Shown here: positions 1 through 7,127 of the stretch, in pieces
Layout: every line of letters starts with the position of its first letter
Position numbering within the stretch: the stretch's first letter is position 1
From: an uncultured Atopobium sp.
Lineage (GTDB): Bacteria > Actinomycetota > Coriobacteriia > Coriobacteriales > Atopobiaceae
Reading direction: 5' to 3'
NCBI GenBank assembly: GCA_937997345.1
Contig: CALKTD010000026.1
Span: forward strand, 1-16,123
DNA length: 16,123 bases
Made by a program: the position numbers and the translations under genes
The notes under the pieces: generated by a model
Database searches by the model: none
What the model saw: the letters and a program-made list of their open reading frames with translations, nothing else
What the model was told of the DNA's origin: nothing

Positions 1-1
1 G

Positions 2-52
2 ATTCTTCAGCAGAACCTACCAAAGCTGCGCTATTTTGTGCGCCAGGCCTAA
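2..52 (+). CDS. C-terminal end of an incoming gene (possible)
   Basis: Frame 2 is open from the left edge to a TAA at 50-52 and reads ILQQNLPKLRYFVRQA. This has the composition of an ordinary protein C-terminus, and it stops before the hairpin at 95-140. Frame 1 is also open (to 207), but it runs through the hairpin, so I prefer frame 2. With only 16 residues visible, no family can be named. Confidence 0.35.
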   Translation: MLQQNLPKLRYFVRQA

Positions 53-94
53 AAGTCAATGCTAACACGCTGCAGAATCATAATCACCCACATA

Positions 95-140
95 TGAACT
101 GCCTCCCATTTCTTGGACATAAGAAATGGGAGGCAGTTCA
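95..140. repeat. Perfect 20-bp hairpin, possible IS150-group IS end remnant or terminator
   Basis: The arms at 95-114 and 121-140 are perfect reverse complements of 20 bp around a 6-nt loop (GGACAT). The left arm begins TGAACTGCCTCCC and runs on into TTGGACA. That resembles the terminal inverted repeats of IS150-subgroup IS3-family elements (TGxACTGCxCCC...TTGGACA, from memory), which have a similar internal palindrome. No transposase gene lies beside it, so it would be a solo end or relic. The T-run at 155-160 comes 14 bases after the stem, too far for a standard intrinsic terminator, although a terminator role for the incoming gene remains possible. Confidence 0.5.
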
Positions 141-181
141 CATTCGTCGGGCGCTTTTTTATGCCGTTTACGGGAGTACAT

Positions 182-210
182 TTGGAAGGAGGCGTGTGTA
201 CTGGTAAACT
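182..210 (+). promoter_or_regulatory. Candidate promoter of the three-gene membrane cassette
   Basis: TTGGAA (182-187) and TAAACT (205-210) are separated by 17 bases, each matching 4 of 6 consensus positions. Transcription would start about 217, just before the AAGGAGG ribosome binding site at 226-232. A 6-bp inverted repeat (AGTACA 175-180, TGTACT 197-202) brackets the -35 box and could be an operator. Confidence 0.4.
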
Positions 211-236
211 ATTAAAAAGTTGATGAAGGAGGCATT

Positions 237-458
237 ATGTCACTGTATAGTCATCTACGTTCTAGTTTGGGATTAGTCCAAAAAATCGCACTTTCTGCCT
301 GTGTTTTTATAATGGCAGTTGCTTTGCCAGTCATTGCAAAAGCTGATGTTATTTCTACACCAAGAGTTGGTTTAGCTACTTCTCATGCAAGTTTGATTGC
401 GGTCATTGTTCTTGTGGCTGTCGTTGGATTTATTATGATCATAAGGCGTCGCAGGTAA
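237..458 (+). CDS. 73-aa signal-peptide and single-TM small membrane protein
   Basis: The ATG at 237 follows a strong AAGGAGG (226-232). Residues 1-36 look like a signal peptide: an N-terminus with basic residues, a hydrophobic core at about 17-33, and an AKA cleavage motif at 34-36. The mature form would begin DVISTPRVG, expose only about 14 residues outside, cross the membrane at about 51-69 and end in a cytoplasmic RRRR (70-73). There is no LPXTG motif, so sortase anchoring is not supported. The next gene starts 4 bases after its stop, so this is the first gene of an operon with the permease at 463 and the membrane protein at 1751. I do not recognise the function; a small subunit or partner of the permease is an inference from order and spacing only. 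Confidence 0.75.
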   Translation: MSLYSHLRSSLGLVQKIALSACVFIMAVALPVIAKADVISTPRVGLATSHASLIAVIVLVAVVGFIMIIRRRR

Positions 459-462
459 AACC

Positions 463-1746
463 TTGTCCACAACACAGCAGATTCTTCCAAAAAAAGAAGT
501 CACTACTTTTGCATATGCGCTTTGTCACTTTGTAGTTGACTTTGCTTGCGTATCTTCGATGCTCTGTGCTGTAAGCCGAGTGTTGGGGGAGTCTGGCCAA
601 GATTCGTTGGAGTTTGTTGCGCTTAGTATTCTGCTGTACGACGTTGTTGCTTTTACATTGCAACTACCTGTAGGTATAGCGCTGGACAAGTTAGATAAGA
701 ACTCTTACGCTGCCTTGCTTTCGTACGCTTTGGTTGGTGCTGGAGTTTTGATTTCTTTGTTTCCCGTAGCACTTCTCGAGTGGCTGGCAGTTCTTTTACT
801 CGCAGTTGGAAATGCACTTTTCCATAGTGCAGGCGGACTGATCGTACTTAACATCTCACAAAAGCACGCGGGCCCTTCAGGAATCTTTATTGCAACTGGT
901 GCAATTGGAGTCTTTTTAGGCTCGCAAAGTGCTCAAATAGAAAGACTTCAGATTGCGTTCTCCCTCCTTGTACTGTTGTTCTTATGTGCGCTTATCACGC
1001 TTGTAGTTCAAAAGGTTAATAAGAAATACTGGAATGTACATAATGTTGCATTTGATATTCCTAGACTTTTGTCCAATACACTGCTTGCGATTGCACTGCT
1101 CACCCTTGTAGTAGCTCTTAGAAGCTATGCCGGCATGGTTATGGCATTTCCCTGGAAGAGTCAGACGCTGCTTCTTGTATTGAGCATCCTTGGTGTATTT
1201 GCAGGTAAAGCGCTTGGTGGAATGGTTGCTGATCGTATTGGTTTTAGAACTACAGCAATCTTCTCTCTCATTGCTGCAGCTACTTTGTTTGCACCCTCAT
1301 GGGAGGTGCCCGTTATGGGTCTCTTGGGTGTATTTTTCTTTAACTTCACCATGTCCATTACGTTGGCATCTCTGGCAAACATCTTGTCCAACGCAAAAGG
1401 TACTGCGTTTGGTTTAGCTAGTTTTTCTCTAGCCGTAGGTGCGTTGCCTGCGCTCGTAGGATTTCGTATTGAACATCCTGCGATGCTCTCTGGTATCAGT
1501 TTGGTCTCGGCACTTGCGTTGGGTGTAGGTCTTACACTGGTCAAAGATTCCGTGGCTACAGGGCCATTTGGTCATGAGCGTATGTTCCAGGCAGCACAAG
1601 TTGTTGAGGCTATAGAGGAAGATAATCTAATTGCAGAGCTGCCTGATCAGGTTGATGAGCTTGCGGTTGAAGATGAACTTGCAGATGAAGACTATCCTGT
1701 GGCTGAAGGCCAACTGGCCGCTGAAGACAAACGAGCAGAAGGCTAA
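463..1746 (+). CDS. MFS-like 12-TM permease with acidic C-terminal tail
   Basis: This 427-aa protein is dominated by hydrophobic segments spaced as in the major facilitator superfamily. Loops resemble MFS A-type loops, for example GIALDKLDK after a TM near residues 50-65 and GGMVADRIGFRTT near residues 245-260, at the start of the second half. The substrate cannot be read from sequence. The last 46 residues hold 18 Asp/Glu and form a hydrophilic cytoplasmic tail that MFS carriers do not normally have. The start chosen is TTG at 463, only 4 bases after the upstream TAA with a weak CAGG ahead, suggesting translational coupling. The next Met in frame, about residue 33, would destroy the first TM segment. 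It sits between two other small membrane-protein genes in one operon. Confidence 0.72.
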   Translation: MSTTQQILPKKEVTTFAYALCHFVVDFACVSSMLCAVSRVLGESGQDSLEFVALSILLYDVVAFTLQLPVGIALDKLDKNSYAALLSYALVGAGVLISLFPVALLEWLAVLLLAVGNALFHSAGGLIVLNISQKHAGPSGIFIATGAIGVFLGSQSAQIERLQIAFSLLVLLFLCALITLVVQKVNKKYWNVHNVAFDIPRLLSNTLLAIALLTLVVALRSYAGMVMAFPWKSQTLLLVLSILGVFAGKALGGMVADRIGFRTTAIFSLIAAATLFAPSWEVPVMGLLGVFFFNFTMSITLASLANILSNAKGTAFGLASFSLAVGALPALVGFRIEHPAMLSGISLVSALALGVGLTLVKDSVATGPFGHERMFQAAQVVEAIEEDNLIAELPDQVDELAVEDELADEDYPVAEGQLAAEDKRAEG

Positions 1747-1750
1747 TGGC

Positions 1751-2128
1751 ATGGACGACCAAATATTTTTGTTGCCGTATTTGATGACCGTTATTCCAAT
1801 ATTTGCGTTTTGTCTGATTCTGACTATTACTGTTGAGCTTATTGTCGCAAAATCGCTGGGCGTTAAAGACAATCAAGCACTGTTGATTGTTGTTGCCGCT
1901 CAAGTGCTTACTAATCCAATTGCCGTTTTTATCACAAGCGTCCTTGTTGATGTGGTTGCTAACGACGTTCAGTACTGGGGGTGCGTCATAGCAGTTGAGC
2001 TGGTTGTTATTGCTGTTGAAGGTCTTGTTTACAAGGTAAAAAGAGTAAGTAACACCCCATGGACTCTTTCAATCTTGTCCAACCTTGCGTCAGTATCCGT
2101 AGGTATTCTCGTCCAAACACTTATATAA
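1751..2128 (+). CDS. 125-aa integral membrane protein of unknown function
   Basis: The ATG at 1751 follows AGAAGG (1736-1741) and lies 4 bases after the permease stop, so the three genes form one operon. The frame is open further upstream, but that part overlaps the permease gene and is a shadow. The protein MDDQIFLLPYLM... has about four hydrophobic segments. It carries polar and aromatic residues inside the membrane (TVELIV early, VELVVIAVEGLVYK in the middle, LSILSNLASVSVG at the end), a pattern seen in uncharacterised small membrane proteins. I cannot name a family. It may work with the permease or with the 73-aa protein. The gene is followed directly by the hairpin at 2136-2169. Confidence 0.7.
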   Translation: MDDQIFLLPYLMTVIPIFAFCLILTITVELIVAKSLGVKDNQALLIVVAAQVLTNPIAVFITSVLVDVVANDVQYWGCVIAVELVVIAVEGLVYKVKRVSNTPWTLSILSNLASVSVGILVQTLI

Positions 2129-2135
2129 AAATTTA

Positions 2136-2169
2136 GCGAGAAACCCTTTGAATAGGAGGGGTTTCTCGC
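2136..2169. terminator. Bidirectional hairpin terminator built from two inverted GCGAGAAACCC copies
   Basis: GCGAGAAACCC (2136-2146) pairs perfectly with GGGTTTCTCGC (2159-2169) across a 12-nt loop. It lies between the convergent ends of the membrane cassette (stop 2128) and the metal-transport operon (stop 2199). Read on the minus strand, the stem is followed by TAAATTTTTAT, so it is a better terminator for the transport operon than for the plus-strand genes. The stem arms are copies of a motif found elsewhere in the window (3875, 10180, 13080, 13102). Confidence 0.7.
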
Positions 2170-2198
2170 CAAATCTGAGTGATTTATGAGATGAAGCC

Positions 2199-2339
2199 TT
2201 AATGGATAATTGCGATAAGAAGAGCTCCGACCATAAGACCAATGGATGTTCTGAGAGCCGCTGAGGCTTGCCTGTGCAAGAGCTTTTGTGCACGAGTTGC
2301 GTGCGTGAGCTGGGCTTCTGAAGTGTTGAGTGTATGCAT
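2199..2339 (-). CDS. 46-aa small membrane ORF at the end of the metal-transport operon
   Basis: On the minus strand an ATG (2339-2337) follows a very good GAAAGGAGG (2352-2344), which directly abuts the permease stop codon at 2355-2353. The reading frame has 46 codons and ends in TAA (2201-2199). The product starts MHTLNTSEAQLTHATRAQKL, is basic and probably helical in its first half, and ends with one hydrophobic stretch (about 33-45, IGLMVGALLIAII). The 30-base gap to the terminator hairpin at 2169 supports it as the last gene of the operon. I know no family for it. A small regulator or stabiliser of the transporter is inferred from position only. Confidence 0.6.
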   Translation of the reverse strand: MHTLNTSEAQLTHATRAQKLLHRQASAALRTSIGLMVGALLIAIIH

Positions 2340-2352
2340 TGGTCCTCCTTTC

Positions 2353-3189
2353 TTAGTTCTTGTCTAGTATATGCCCAAAAGTAAGCTTTGGTAAACTCTT
2401 TAGTATAAAAATGATACAAAAGACCACGCCGAGGGTGAGTCCAATCATTCCTCCAGAAGAGGCGTCTAAGTAATAACTGCCTGTTATTCCAATCAAAACG
2501 CTGATCGTGGCAATAAGCGGAGAAATCCAGAGCATATGCCGCATCTGATTGGTAAGAAGCCTTGCGCAGGCACCCGGAACAATAAGCAGCGAGACTGACA
2601 AAATGACGCCAACTGCCTGGAGCGATATGACAATTGCGAGGGCTAGGGCAACAAGTAAGAATGAAGTGAGTGTTTTAGTAGAAAGACCGATTGCTTGAAC
2701 CTGCGTTGGATCAAATGAAAGCAAGATCAGGTCCTTGTTTTTAAGGATAAGCAAGATTGCAATAGGCAGGCCAATACAAAGAACTTGCAGCATATCGGGA
2801 GTTGTGACCCCCAAAAGGTTTCCAAACAGAATGTGGGACAAGTTAATTTGGCTGGGGACTTTTGATATAAGAACTGTTCCCAGTGCAAAAAATGTTGTAA
2901 ATACAATGCCGATAGCAGTATCGGGTCGCACAATTTGGCTCTTTTTGACTTGTCCGACCAACACAACGGTAATGAGAGCAAACACAAGTGCTCCCACCAG
3001 ATAGGGAAGCTCCAGCAGGTGAGCAATGACCACGCCTGGGAGAATAGAATGCGAGATGGCGTCGCCCATGAGCGACCATCCCATATGCGTGATCCAGCAG
3101 CTCAAAAGTCCGCAGACTATGGCGGTTGCAATTCCGGTGATGAGGGCTCGCTGCATGAATGCATATTGAAGAATATCTACCTCAGGCAT
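2353..3189 (-). CDS. Metal ABC transporter permease (Mn/Zn/Fe, ABC-3 family)
   Basis: This 278-aa membrane permease has the ABC-3 hallmarks: MGDAISHSILPGV near residues 41-53, HILFGNLLG in the middle, LLIVPGACARLLT in the second half, and YYLDASSGGMIGL near the C-terminus. It forms the channel of the importer encoded with the ATPase and lipoprotein upstream, moving Mn2+, Zn2+ or Fe2+ inward. ATG at 3189 is preferred because GAGGAGG lies 6 bases ahead; the TTG at 3204 sits on that SD sequence. The gene overlaps the end of the ATPase gene by 8 bases, which is tight coupling. The family size and motifs are intact. The permease does not reveal the metal; the lipoprotein ligands favour Mn or Fe. 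Confidence 0.9.
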   Translation of the reverse strand: MPEVDILQYAFMQRALITGIATAIVCGLLSCWITHMGWSLMGDAISHSILPGVVIAHLLELPYLVGALVFALITVVLVGQVKKSQIVRPDTAIGIVFTTFFALGTVLISKVPSQINLSHILFGNLLGVTTPDMLQVLCIGLPIAILLILKNKDLILLSFDPTQVQAIGLSTKTLTSFLLVALALAIVISLQAVGVILSVSLLIVPGACARLLTNQMRHMLWISPLIATISVLIGITGSYYLDASSGGMIGLTLGVVFCIIFILKSLPKLTFGHILDKN

Positions 3190-3934
3190 GGAGCACCTCC
3201 TCAATGTGAGTATCTTCGGAAATACCCAGGTTCTGCAGGAGGGCGTCTCCAGAAAGAATATCTTTTGAAGGACCCTGCGCGGTTATGGTTTTATTGATGA
3301 CCAGGCAGAGCGGGAATTTTTGCTGGGCCAAATTGATGTCGTGAATTGAAACGAGCAATGTTTTGCCTTCTTTACTGAGGTTATTGAGCTGTTCGGTGAT
3401 GATAGCCTCAGAGCGAGCGTCTACTCCCGCAAACGGTTCGTCGAGAAATACCAGTTCAGCGGCTTGCGCTATTCCGCGTGCCACAAAAACACGCTTTCTT
3501 TGTCCGCCAGAAAGCTGAGCTAGTGGACGATCTGCAAGGTCGGCCAGGTTAACGCGTTCAAGTGCCTGGGCAACCAGCTCTTTGTCCTGAGTGGAAGGTA
3601 TGCGCATCCAACCCTGATGAACATATCTTCCCTGCATAACAACATCTTTTACGAGCAGCGGAAACGTCGCGTCAATTGCCTCAGTTTGAGGAACGTAGGC
3701 TACTTTGCCCTGCTTGCGCGCTTGTGAAAGAGGTTGCTGACCCCAAGTAAGTGAACCCTCCCATGCGATGGTGTCCATCAGTGCTTTGAAGAGCGTAGAT
3801 TTTCCGGCACCATTGACGCCAACAAGTGCGCAAAGATCTCCTGTTGAAAGCGAGAAATTCACGTCATGGATGATGGGTTTCTCGCGGTCTTTTTTCTCGT
3901 ACCAGGCGCAAAGTTGCGAAACACAAAGATTCAT
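3182..3934 (-). CDS. Metal ABC transporter ATP-binding protein
   Basis: This 250-aa ATPase has every ABC motif: Walker A GVNGAGKST (39-47), Q-loop YVPQ (Q83), signature LSGGQ (141-145), Walker B LVFLDEP (161-167) and H-loop His198 in SIHD. It powers the importer from the cytoplasmic side. The start is ATG 3934, with GGAAGG 10 bases upstream inside the last codons of the lipoprotein gene, whose stop lies 7 bases before. The longer in-frame extension upstream is not needed. Codons 18-20 (GAG AAA CCC) carry a copy of the dispersed GCGAGAAACCC motif. Gene order lipoprotein-ATPase-permease matches Sit/Mnt-type operons. Confidence 0.92.
   Translation of the reverse strand: MNLCVSQLCAWYEKKDREKPIIHDVNFSLSTGDLCALVGVNGAGKSTLFKALMDTIAWEGSLTWGQQPLSQARKQGKVAYVPQTEAIDATFPLLVKDVVMQGRYVHQGWMRIPSTQDKELVAQALERVNLADLADRPLAQLSGGQRKRVFVARGIAQAAELVFLDEPFAGVDARSEAIITEQLNNLSKEGKTLLVSIHDINLAQQKFPLCLVINKTITAQGPSKDILSGDALLQNLGISEDTHIEEVLHA
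3875..3885 (-). repeat. GCGAGAAACCC motif copy inside the ATPase gene
   Basis: The minus strand reads GCGAGAAACCC here, encoding part of REKP of the ATPase. It is one of five 11-base copies in the window. This copy alone could be chance codon choice. Confidence 0.5.
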
Positions 3935-3941
3935 CGAACAA

Positions 3942-4964
3942 TTACCTTCCCATGAGACCAGATACGATTGCGTCTGCGTCGTGTTGCAGCAGGTCAAGAT
4001 AGGTGGGCACGGGGCCGTCAGCTTCCGAGAGGGAGTCTACGTACAAGATGTTCTTCTCGTCAGTTTTGAGGACAGCACCCGTCTCGTCGGCTACCTGCTG
4101 CATTGCCTTGGGGCTTACCGTGGATTCGCAGAATACTGCGGGGATTTGCTGAGCTTTTACAGTTTCGACAACCTTGGCAATCTGCTGCGGGGTACCTTCG
4201 TCAGCGGCGTTAACGGCCCAAAGGTAGAGCTCCTTCATGTTGGTGTCGCGGCATAGGTACGAGAACGCTCCCTCGCAGGTCACAAGCGTGCGCTGGTTTT
4301 CCGGCAGGGTGCTGAGCTCCTCAATCAGGTGAGAGGAGATGTTGTCGAGCTCCTTTTTGTATGCGTCGCCGTTGGCCTCGAAGTCCTTGGCGTGGTCAGG
4401 GACAAGGTTGCTGAGCGCGCGGACGATATTCTCGACATAGATCTTGCCGTTTGCGGGCGACATCCACGCATGCGGATTGGCCTGACCCTGGTAGTCACCC
4501 TCGGCGATGGGGATGGCGGTGATGCCTTCGCTGAGGTCGGCGCGTTGAGCGGGTGAGTCATCGACGAAGCGCTCAAACCAGCGCTCAAGCCCCAGGCCGT
4601 TGTTGAGAATGAGCTGGGCCTTTTGCGCGCGCTTGAGGTCGTCGGGTGTGGGCTCGTAGTCGTGGATTTCGGCACCGGCCTTGGTGATGGATTCTACCTG
4701 GCAAAACTCGCCTGCAACGCGAGAAGCCATGTCCTGGATCACGGTGAAGGTGGTCAAGACGAGGGGAGCCGAGGAGTTTTGGTTTTGCGCGGAGCTTGAG
4801 CTGGCTGCAGAATCGCGTGGACTACATGCGGCGAGAAAAGCGATGGTGGCCGCAGAGCTTGCGCCGAGCAAGGTGAGTGCTGACCTGCGAGATAGGAGAG
4901 GGTTGCAGGTGAGGCGCGATTGTGGGTTTGCGACTGCCGAGATATGCGTGCAGCGATGTTTCAT
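3942..4964 (-). CDS. Metal-binding lipoprotein of the Mn/Zn/Fe ABC transporter (cluster A-I, PsaA/SitA-like)
   Basis: This 340-aa secreted lipoprotein captures the metal outside the membrane and delivers it to the permease. The leader has a twin-arginine-like SRRSALTLLG (25-34) and a lipobox LAAC with lipidated Cys47, followed by a Ser/Gln-rich linker. Likely metal ligands by family position are His101 (HDYEP), His165 (NPHAWMSP), Glu231 (CEGAFSYL) and Asp310 (YVDSLS). A Glu at the third position is typical of Mn/Fe binders such as PsaA, where zinc binders usually have His, so Mn or Fe is the better guess. The start is ATG 4964 with GAAGGAAG just upstream; the TTG at 4979 lies next to that SD. 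It is the first gene of a four-gene operon. Confidence 0.9.
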   Translation of the reverse strand: MKHRCTHISAVANPQSRLTCNPLLSRRSALTLLGASSAATIAFLAACSPRDSAASSSSAQNQNSSAPLVLTTFTVIQDMASRVAGEFCQVESITKAGAEIHDYEPTPDDLKRAQKAQLILNNGLGLERWFERFVDDSPAQRADLSEGITAIPIAEGDYQGQANPHAWMSPANGKIYVENIVRALSNLVPDHAKDFEANGDAYKKELDNISSHLIEELSTLPENQRTLVTCEGAFSYLCRDTNMKELYLWAVNAADEGTPQQIAKVVETVKAQQIPAVFCESTVSPKAMQQVADETGAVLKTDEKNILYVDSLSEADGPVPTYLDLLQHDADAIVSGLMGR

Positions 4965-5082
4965 AGCGACTTCCTTCAAAGAGATAAGAGCAGGTAGCTA
5001 CGGGACTGAAAGCAAGAAACTGATAGCGTGAAGCCAAGAGTTAGGAGTTTTGGAGCTACGAGCTCAACGGGTTTATCGCCCT

Positions 5083-5117
5083 ATTGTATTCCTAAAAGTT
5101 AGCTTTGTCTAACTTTT
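5083..5117 (-). promoter_or_regulatory. Promoter and palindromic operator of the metal-transport operon
   Basis: On the minus strand TAGACA (5111-5106) and TACAAT (5088-5083) are 17 bases apart, each 5/6 to consensus. A perfect inverted repeat with 9-bp arms, AAAAGTTAG (5094-5102) and CTAACTTTT (5109-5117), spaced by 6, covers the -35 box and spacer. The GTTAG/CTAAC half-sites recall DtxR/IdeR/MntR-family operators, although the spacing is wider than the DtxR consensus. The expected role is metal-dependent repression. The leader to the ATG at 4964 is about 110 bases. Confidence 0.65.
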
Positions 5118-5247
5118 GAAATTTACGAGGAAAGAAAAAGAGTTTGTTTTGCATACAAATGTCCAAAAGATTGAACATGAAATTTAATGTGTCATTTATG
5201 TCGCATTTTAAGCAAATTATTTTCCTTTGGCTTATTTACTATAGGAT

Positions 5248-5276
5248 TTGTGAAACAAAAATAATTTTTCTATAGA
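5248..5276 (+). promoter_or_regulatory. Candidate promoter of the dehydrogenase-permease operon
   Basis: TTGTGA (5248-5253) and TATAGA (5271-5276) are 17 bases apart in a very AT-rich region. A 14-bp perfect palindrome, TTTTCTATAGAAAA (5266-5279), covers the -10 box and could bind a regulator. The leader to the ATG at 5348 is about 65 bases. The rest of 5118-5347 shows no gene. Confidence 0.4.
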
Positions 5277-5347
5277 AAATTATGTGAAGATGGCTAGAAT
5301 TTATTTGTTTTCTAATGGTTTGTGCTCGTTAAAAAAGGAGAGAGAGC

Positions 5348-6100
5348 ATGGCATTCGATTTTACAGGTAAGCTGGTTCTGGTTACAGGCGGAAGCGCTGG
5401 TATTGGCGCTGAGATCTCCAAGGGTATTGTTGCTGGAGGTGGACATGTAATCGTTTGCTCTCGTCACGAGGACACTGGCCGCAAGTTTGTCGAGGAGCTT
5501 GGCGAGGGTAACTTCTTCTACACAATGGACATTGCAGATGCTGAGGGCGTCAAGAAGACCGTTGCTCAGATTCTTGAGGAGTGCGGCGACGTCAACGTTC
5601 TTATCAACTGCGCTGGTCGCATCAGCTCTGTTCCTTTCACCGAGGTTGACGACAAAGAGTGGAACAACACTATCAACACCAACCTCACTGGTACCTACAA
5701 CGTAACTCACGCTCTGTGGCAGCACTTCATTGATCGTGGCGGCGCTCGCATCGTCAACGTTTCTTCCGTTGCAGGCAAGATTGGCGGCGGCCTCCTTGGT
5801 ACCGTTGCTTACGCATCTTCTAAGGCTGGCATGAATGGCTTTACCAAGGCTATTGCTAAAGAGGGCGGCAAGTACGGCATTTCTTGTAACGCTGTTTGCC
5901 CATCTTTCACCATTACAGATATGACCACTGCGCTCTCCAACGATGAGGAGAAGTACAAGAAGGTCGTAGGCATTATTCCTCTCGGCCGTCCTGCACAGGC
6001 ATCTGAGCCTGCACAGATGGTATTGTTCTTTGCTTCCGACGCTGCTAGCTTCGTCAACGGTGAGGTTGGCGACTGCGACGGTGGCATTGTTATGGACTAG
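5348..6100 (+). CDS. Short-chain dehydrogenase/reductase (KduD/gluconate-5-dehydrogenase-like)
   Basis: This 250-aa classical SDR has the nucleotide motif TGGSAGIG (13-20), NCAG (87-90), the structural Asn112, and the catalytic Ser140, Tyr155 and Lys159 (YASSK). Arg39 at the end of the second strand favours NADP(H), while Asp61 contacts the adenine. ATG 5348 follows AAGGAG (5335-5340). The stop is 10 bases before the start of a KdgT-type permease, so the likely substrate is a sugar acid, for example interconversion of a diketo-deoxyhexonate and 2-keto-3-deoxygluconate as for KduD. That assignment rests on the neighbour; the sequence alone fits many SDRs. No other pectin or uronate catabolic gene is in view. 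Confidence 0.85.
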   Translation: MAFDFTGKLVLVTGGSAGIGAEISKGIVAGGGHVIVCSRHEDTGRKFVEELGEGNFFYTMDIADAEGVKKTVAQILEECGDVNVLINCAGRISSVPFTEVDDKEWNNTINTNLTGTYNVTHALWQHFIDRGGARIVNVSSVAGKIGGGLLGTVAYASSKAGMNGFTKAIAKEGGKYGISCNAVCPSFTITDMTTALSNDEEKYKKVVGIIPLGRPAQASEPAQMVLFFASDAASFVNGEVGDCDGGIVMD

Positions 6101-6110
6101 GTGATTGTTG

Positions 6111-7106
6111 ATGGCTACAAAAGAACCAATTTCTCTTCAGCATCCATTTAAGGCACTGGGTCGTATTCCAGGTGCAAATATTCTGGTACCACTGCTTCTT
6201 GGCGTCTTCATGAATACATTTTTCCCAGATGTATTCCCAACGCTTGGTAGCTTTTCTGCAGCTATGACCGTTAAGGGCACTGCTGCACTGGTTGGCGCTT
6301 TCATGTTGTGCGTTGGTGCAACTATTTCGTTTAAGAGCGCACCAAAGGCTGCACTTCGTGGCGCAATCATCATCATCTCTAAGGTTGTGTTCTGCGTTGC
6401 TCTTGGTCTTGCTGTTCTGTTCTTCCTGAACGACAATCTGCTTGGCCTTTCTTCCATGGTTATCCTTGCTGCTTGTTCTGGTGCAAACAACTCAATGTAT
6501 GCAGGCCTGATGGCTGATTATGGTAACGAGTATGAGCAGGGTGCAGTCGCAATTACTACGCTGGTAGTTGGCCCTCCAGTTACCATGCTTGCTCTTGGTG
6601 CAACTGGTCAGTCTCCAATTAACTGGTCTTTGCTTGGTGCAGTACTCCCAATTATTCTGGGTATCCTGCTTGGCAACTGCTTCCCATCCATGAAGAAGAT
6701 GCTCACAAGCGCTCTGCCAGCAATTATTGTCATGACCTTCTTTGCTATGGGCACAACCATGAAGTTTGATTCGCTCATTATGGCTGGTCCTGCAGGTATT
6801 CTGCTTGGCGTTATCTGCTCTGTTTGCGGTGGCTTTATTAACTACTTTGTCGATAAAGCAACTGGTGGAACCGGAATTGCAGGCGTTGCAATTTCTTCCT
6901 GCGCAGGCGCAAACGCACTTACGCCTGCCGCTATGGCAGAGGCAAACCCAGCCCTGTATGGTGGTGCTGCTCTTGCAACAGCAAACGCACAGGTAGCAGC
7001 TGCAGTTATCGTTACTGCTATCCTGACTCCTTTGATTACTGGTTATGTTGCTGAACACTTTGCTAAGAAAGACAACGCTTCAGAGGAAGTTATTGAGGCA
7101 GCTTAA
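6111..7106 (+). CDS. kdgT: 2-keto-3-deoxygluconate permease
   Basis: This 331-aa polytopic protein follows the KdgT family (TC 2.A.10) along its length: IPGANILVPLLLG near the start, CVGATISFKSAP, ANNSMYAGLMADYGNEYEQGA in place of the family's NGGLYASIMQQYG, GAVLPIILGILLGN, and the segment GTGIAGVAISSCAGAN near residues 250-265, matching GDGTAGIAASSSAGAA of the enterobacterial protein. It should import 2-keto-3-deoxygluconate or a related sugar acid by proton symport. The start is ATG 6111, preceded by TAGGTG at the end of the dehydrogenase gene; the TTG codons at 6105 and 6108 are less likely. It is cotranscribed with the dehydrogenase and ends at a strong terminator. Confidence 0.88.
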   Translation: MATKEPISLQHPFKALGRIPGANILVPLLLGVFMNTFFPDVFPTLGSFSAAMTVKGTAALVGAFMLCVGATISFKSAPKAALRGAIIIISKVVFCVALGLAVLFFLNDNLLGLSSMVILAACSGANNSMYAGLMADYGNEYEQGAVAITTLVVGPPVTMLALGATGQSPINWSLLGAVLPIILGILLGNCFPSMKKMLTSALPAIIVMTFFAMGTTMKFDSLIMAGPAGILLGVICSVCGGFINYFVDKATGGTGIAGVAISSCAGANALTPAAMAEANPALYGGAALATANAQVAAAVIVTAILTPLITGYVAEHFAKKDNASEEVIEAA

Positions 7107-7127
7107 CAAGTTCTACAGTTTAAGCGC

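Noticed and set aside
1..207. Frame-1 open reading frame through the hairpin to 207
   Set aside because: It translates a palindrome into an unlikely sequence; the frame-2 end at 52 is more protein-like and stops before the hairpin.
1161..1544. 127-codon minus-strand ORF opposite the permease
   Set aside because: It lies wholly inside a well-supported membrane-protein gene, has no ribosome binding site and reads as an antisense shadow.
3768..4256. 162-codon plus-strand ORF across the ATPase/lipoprotein junction
   Set aside because: It is opposite two clear transporter genes with intact motifs; its sequence is not protein-family-like.
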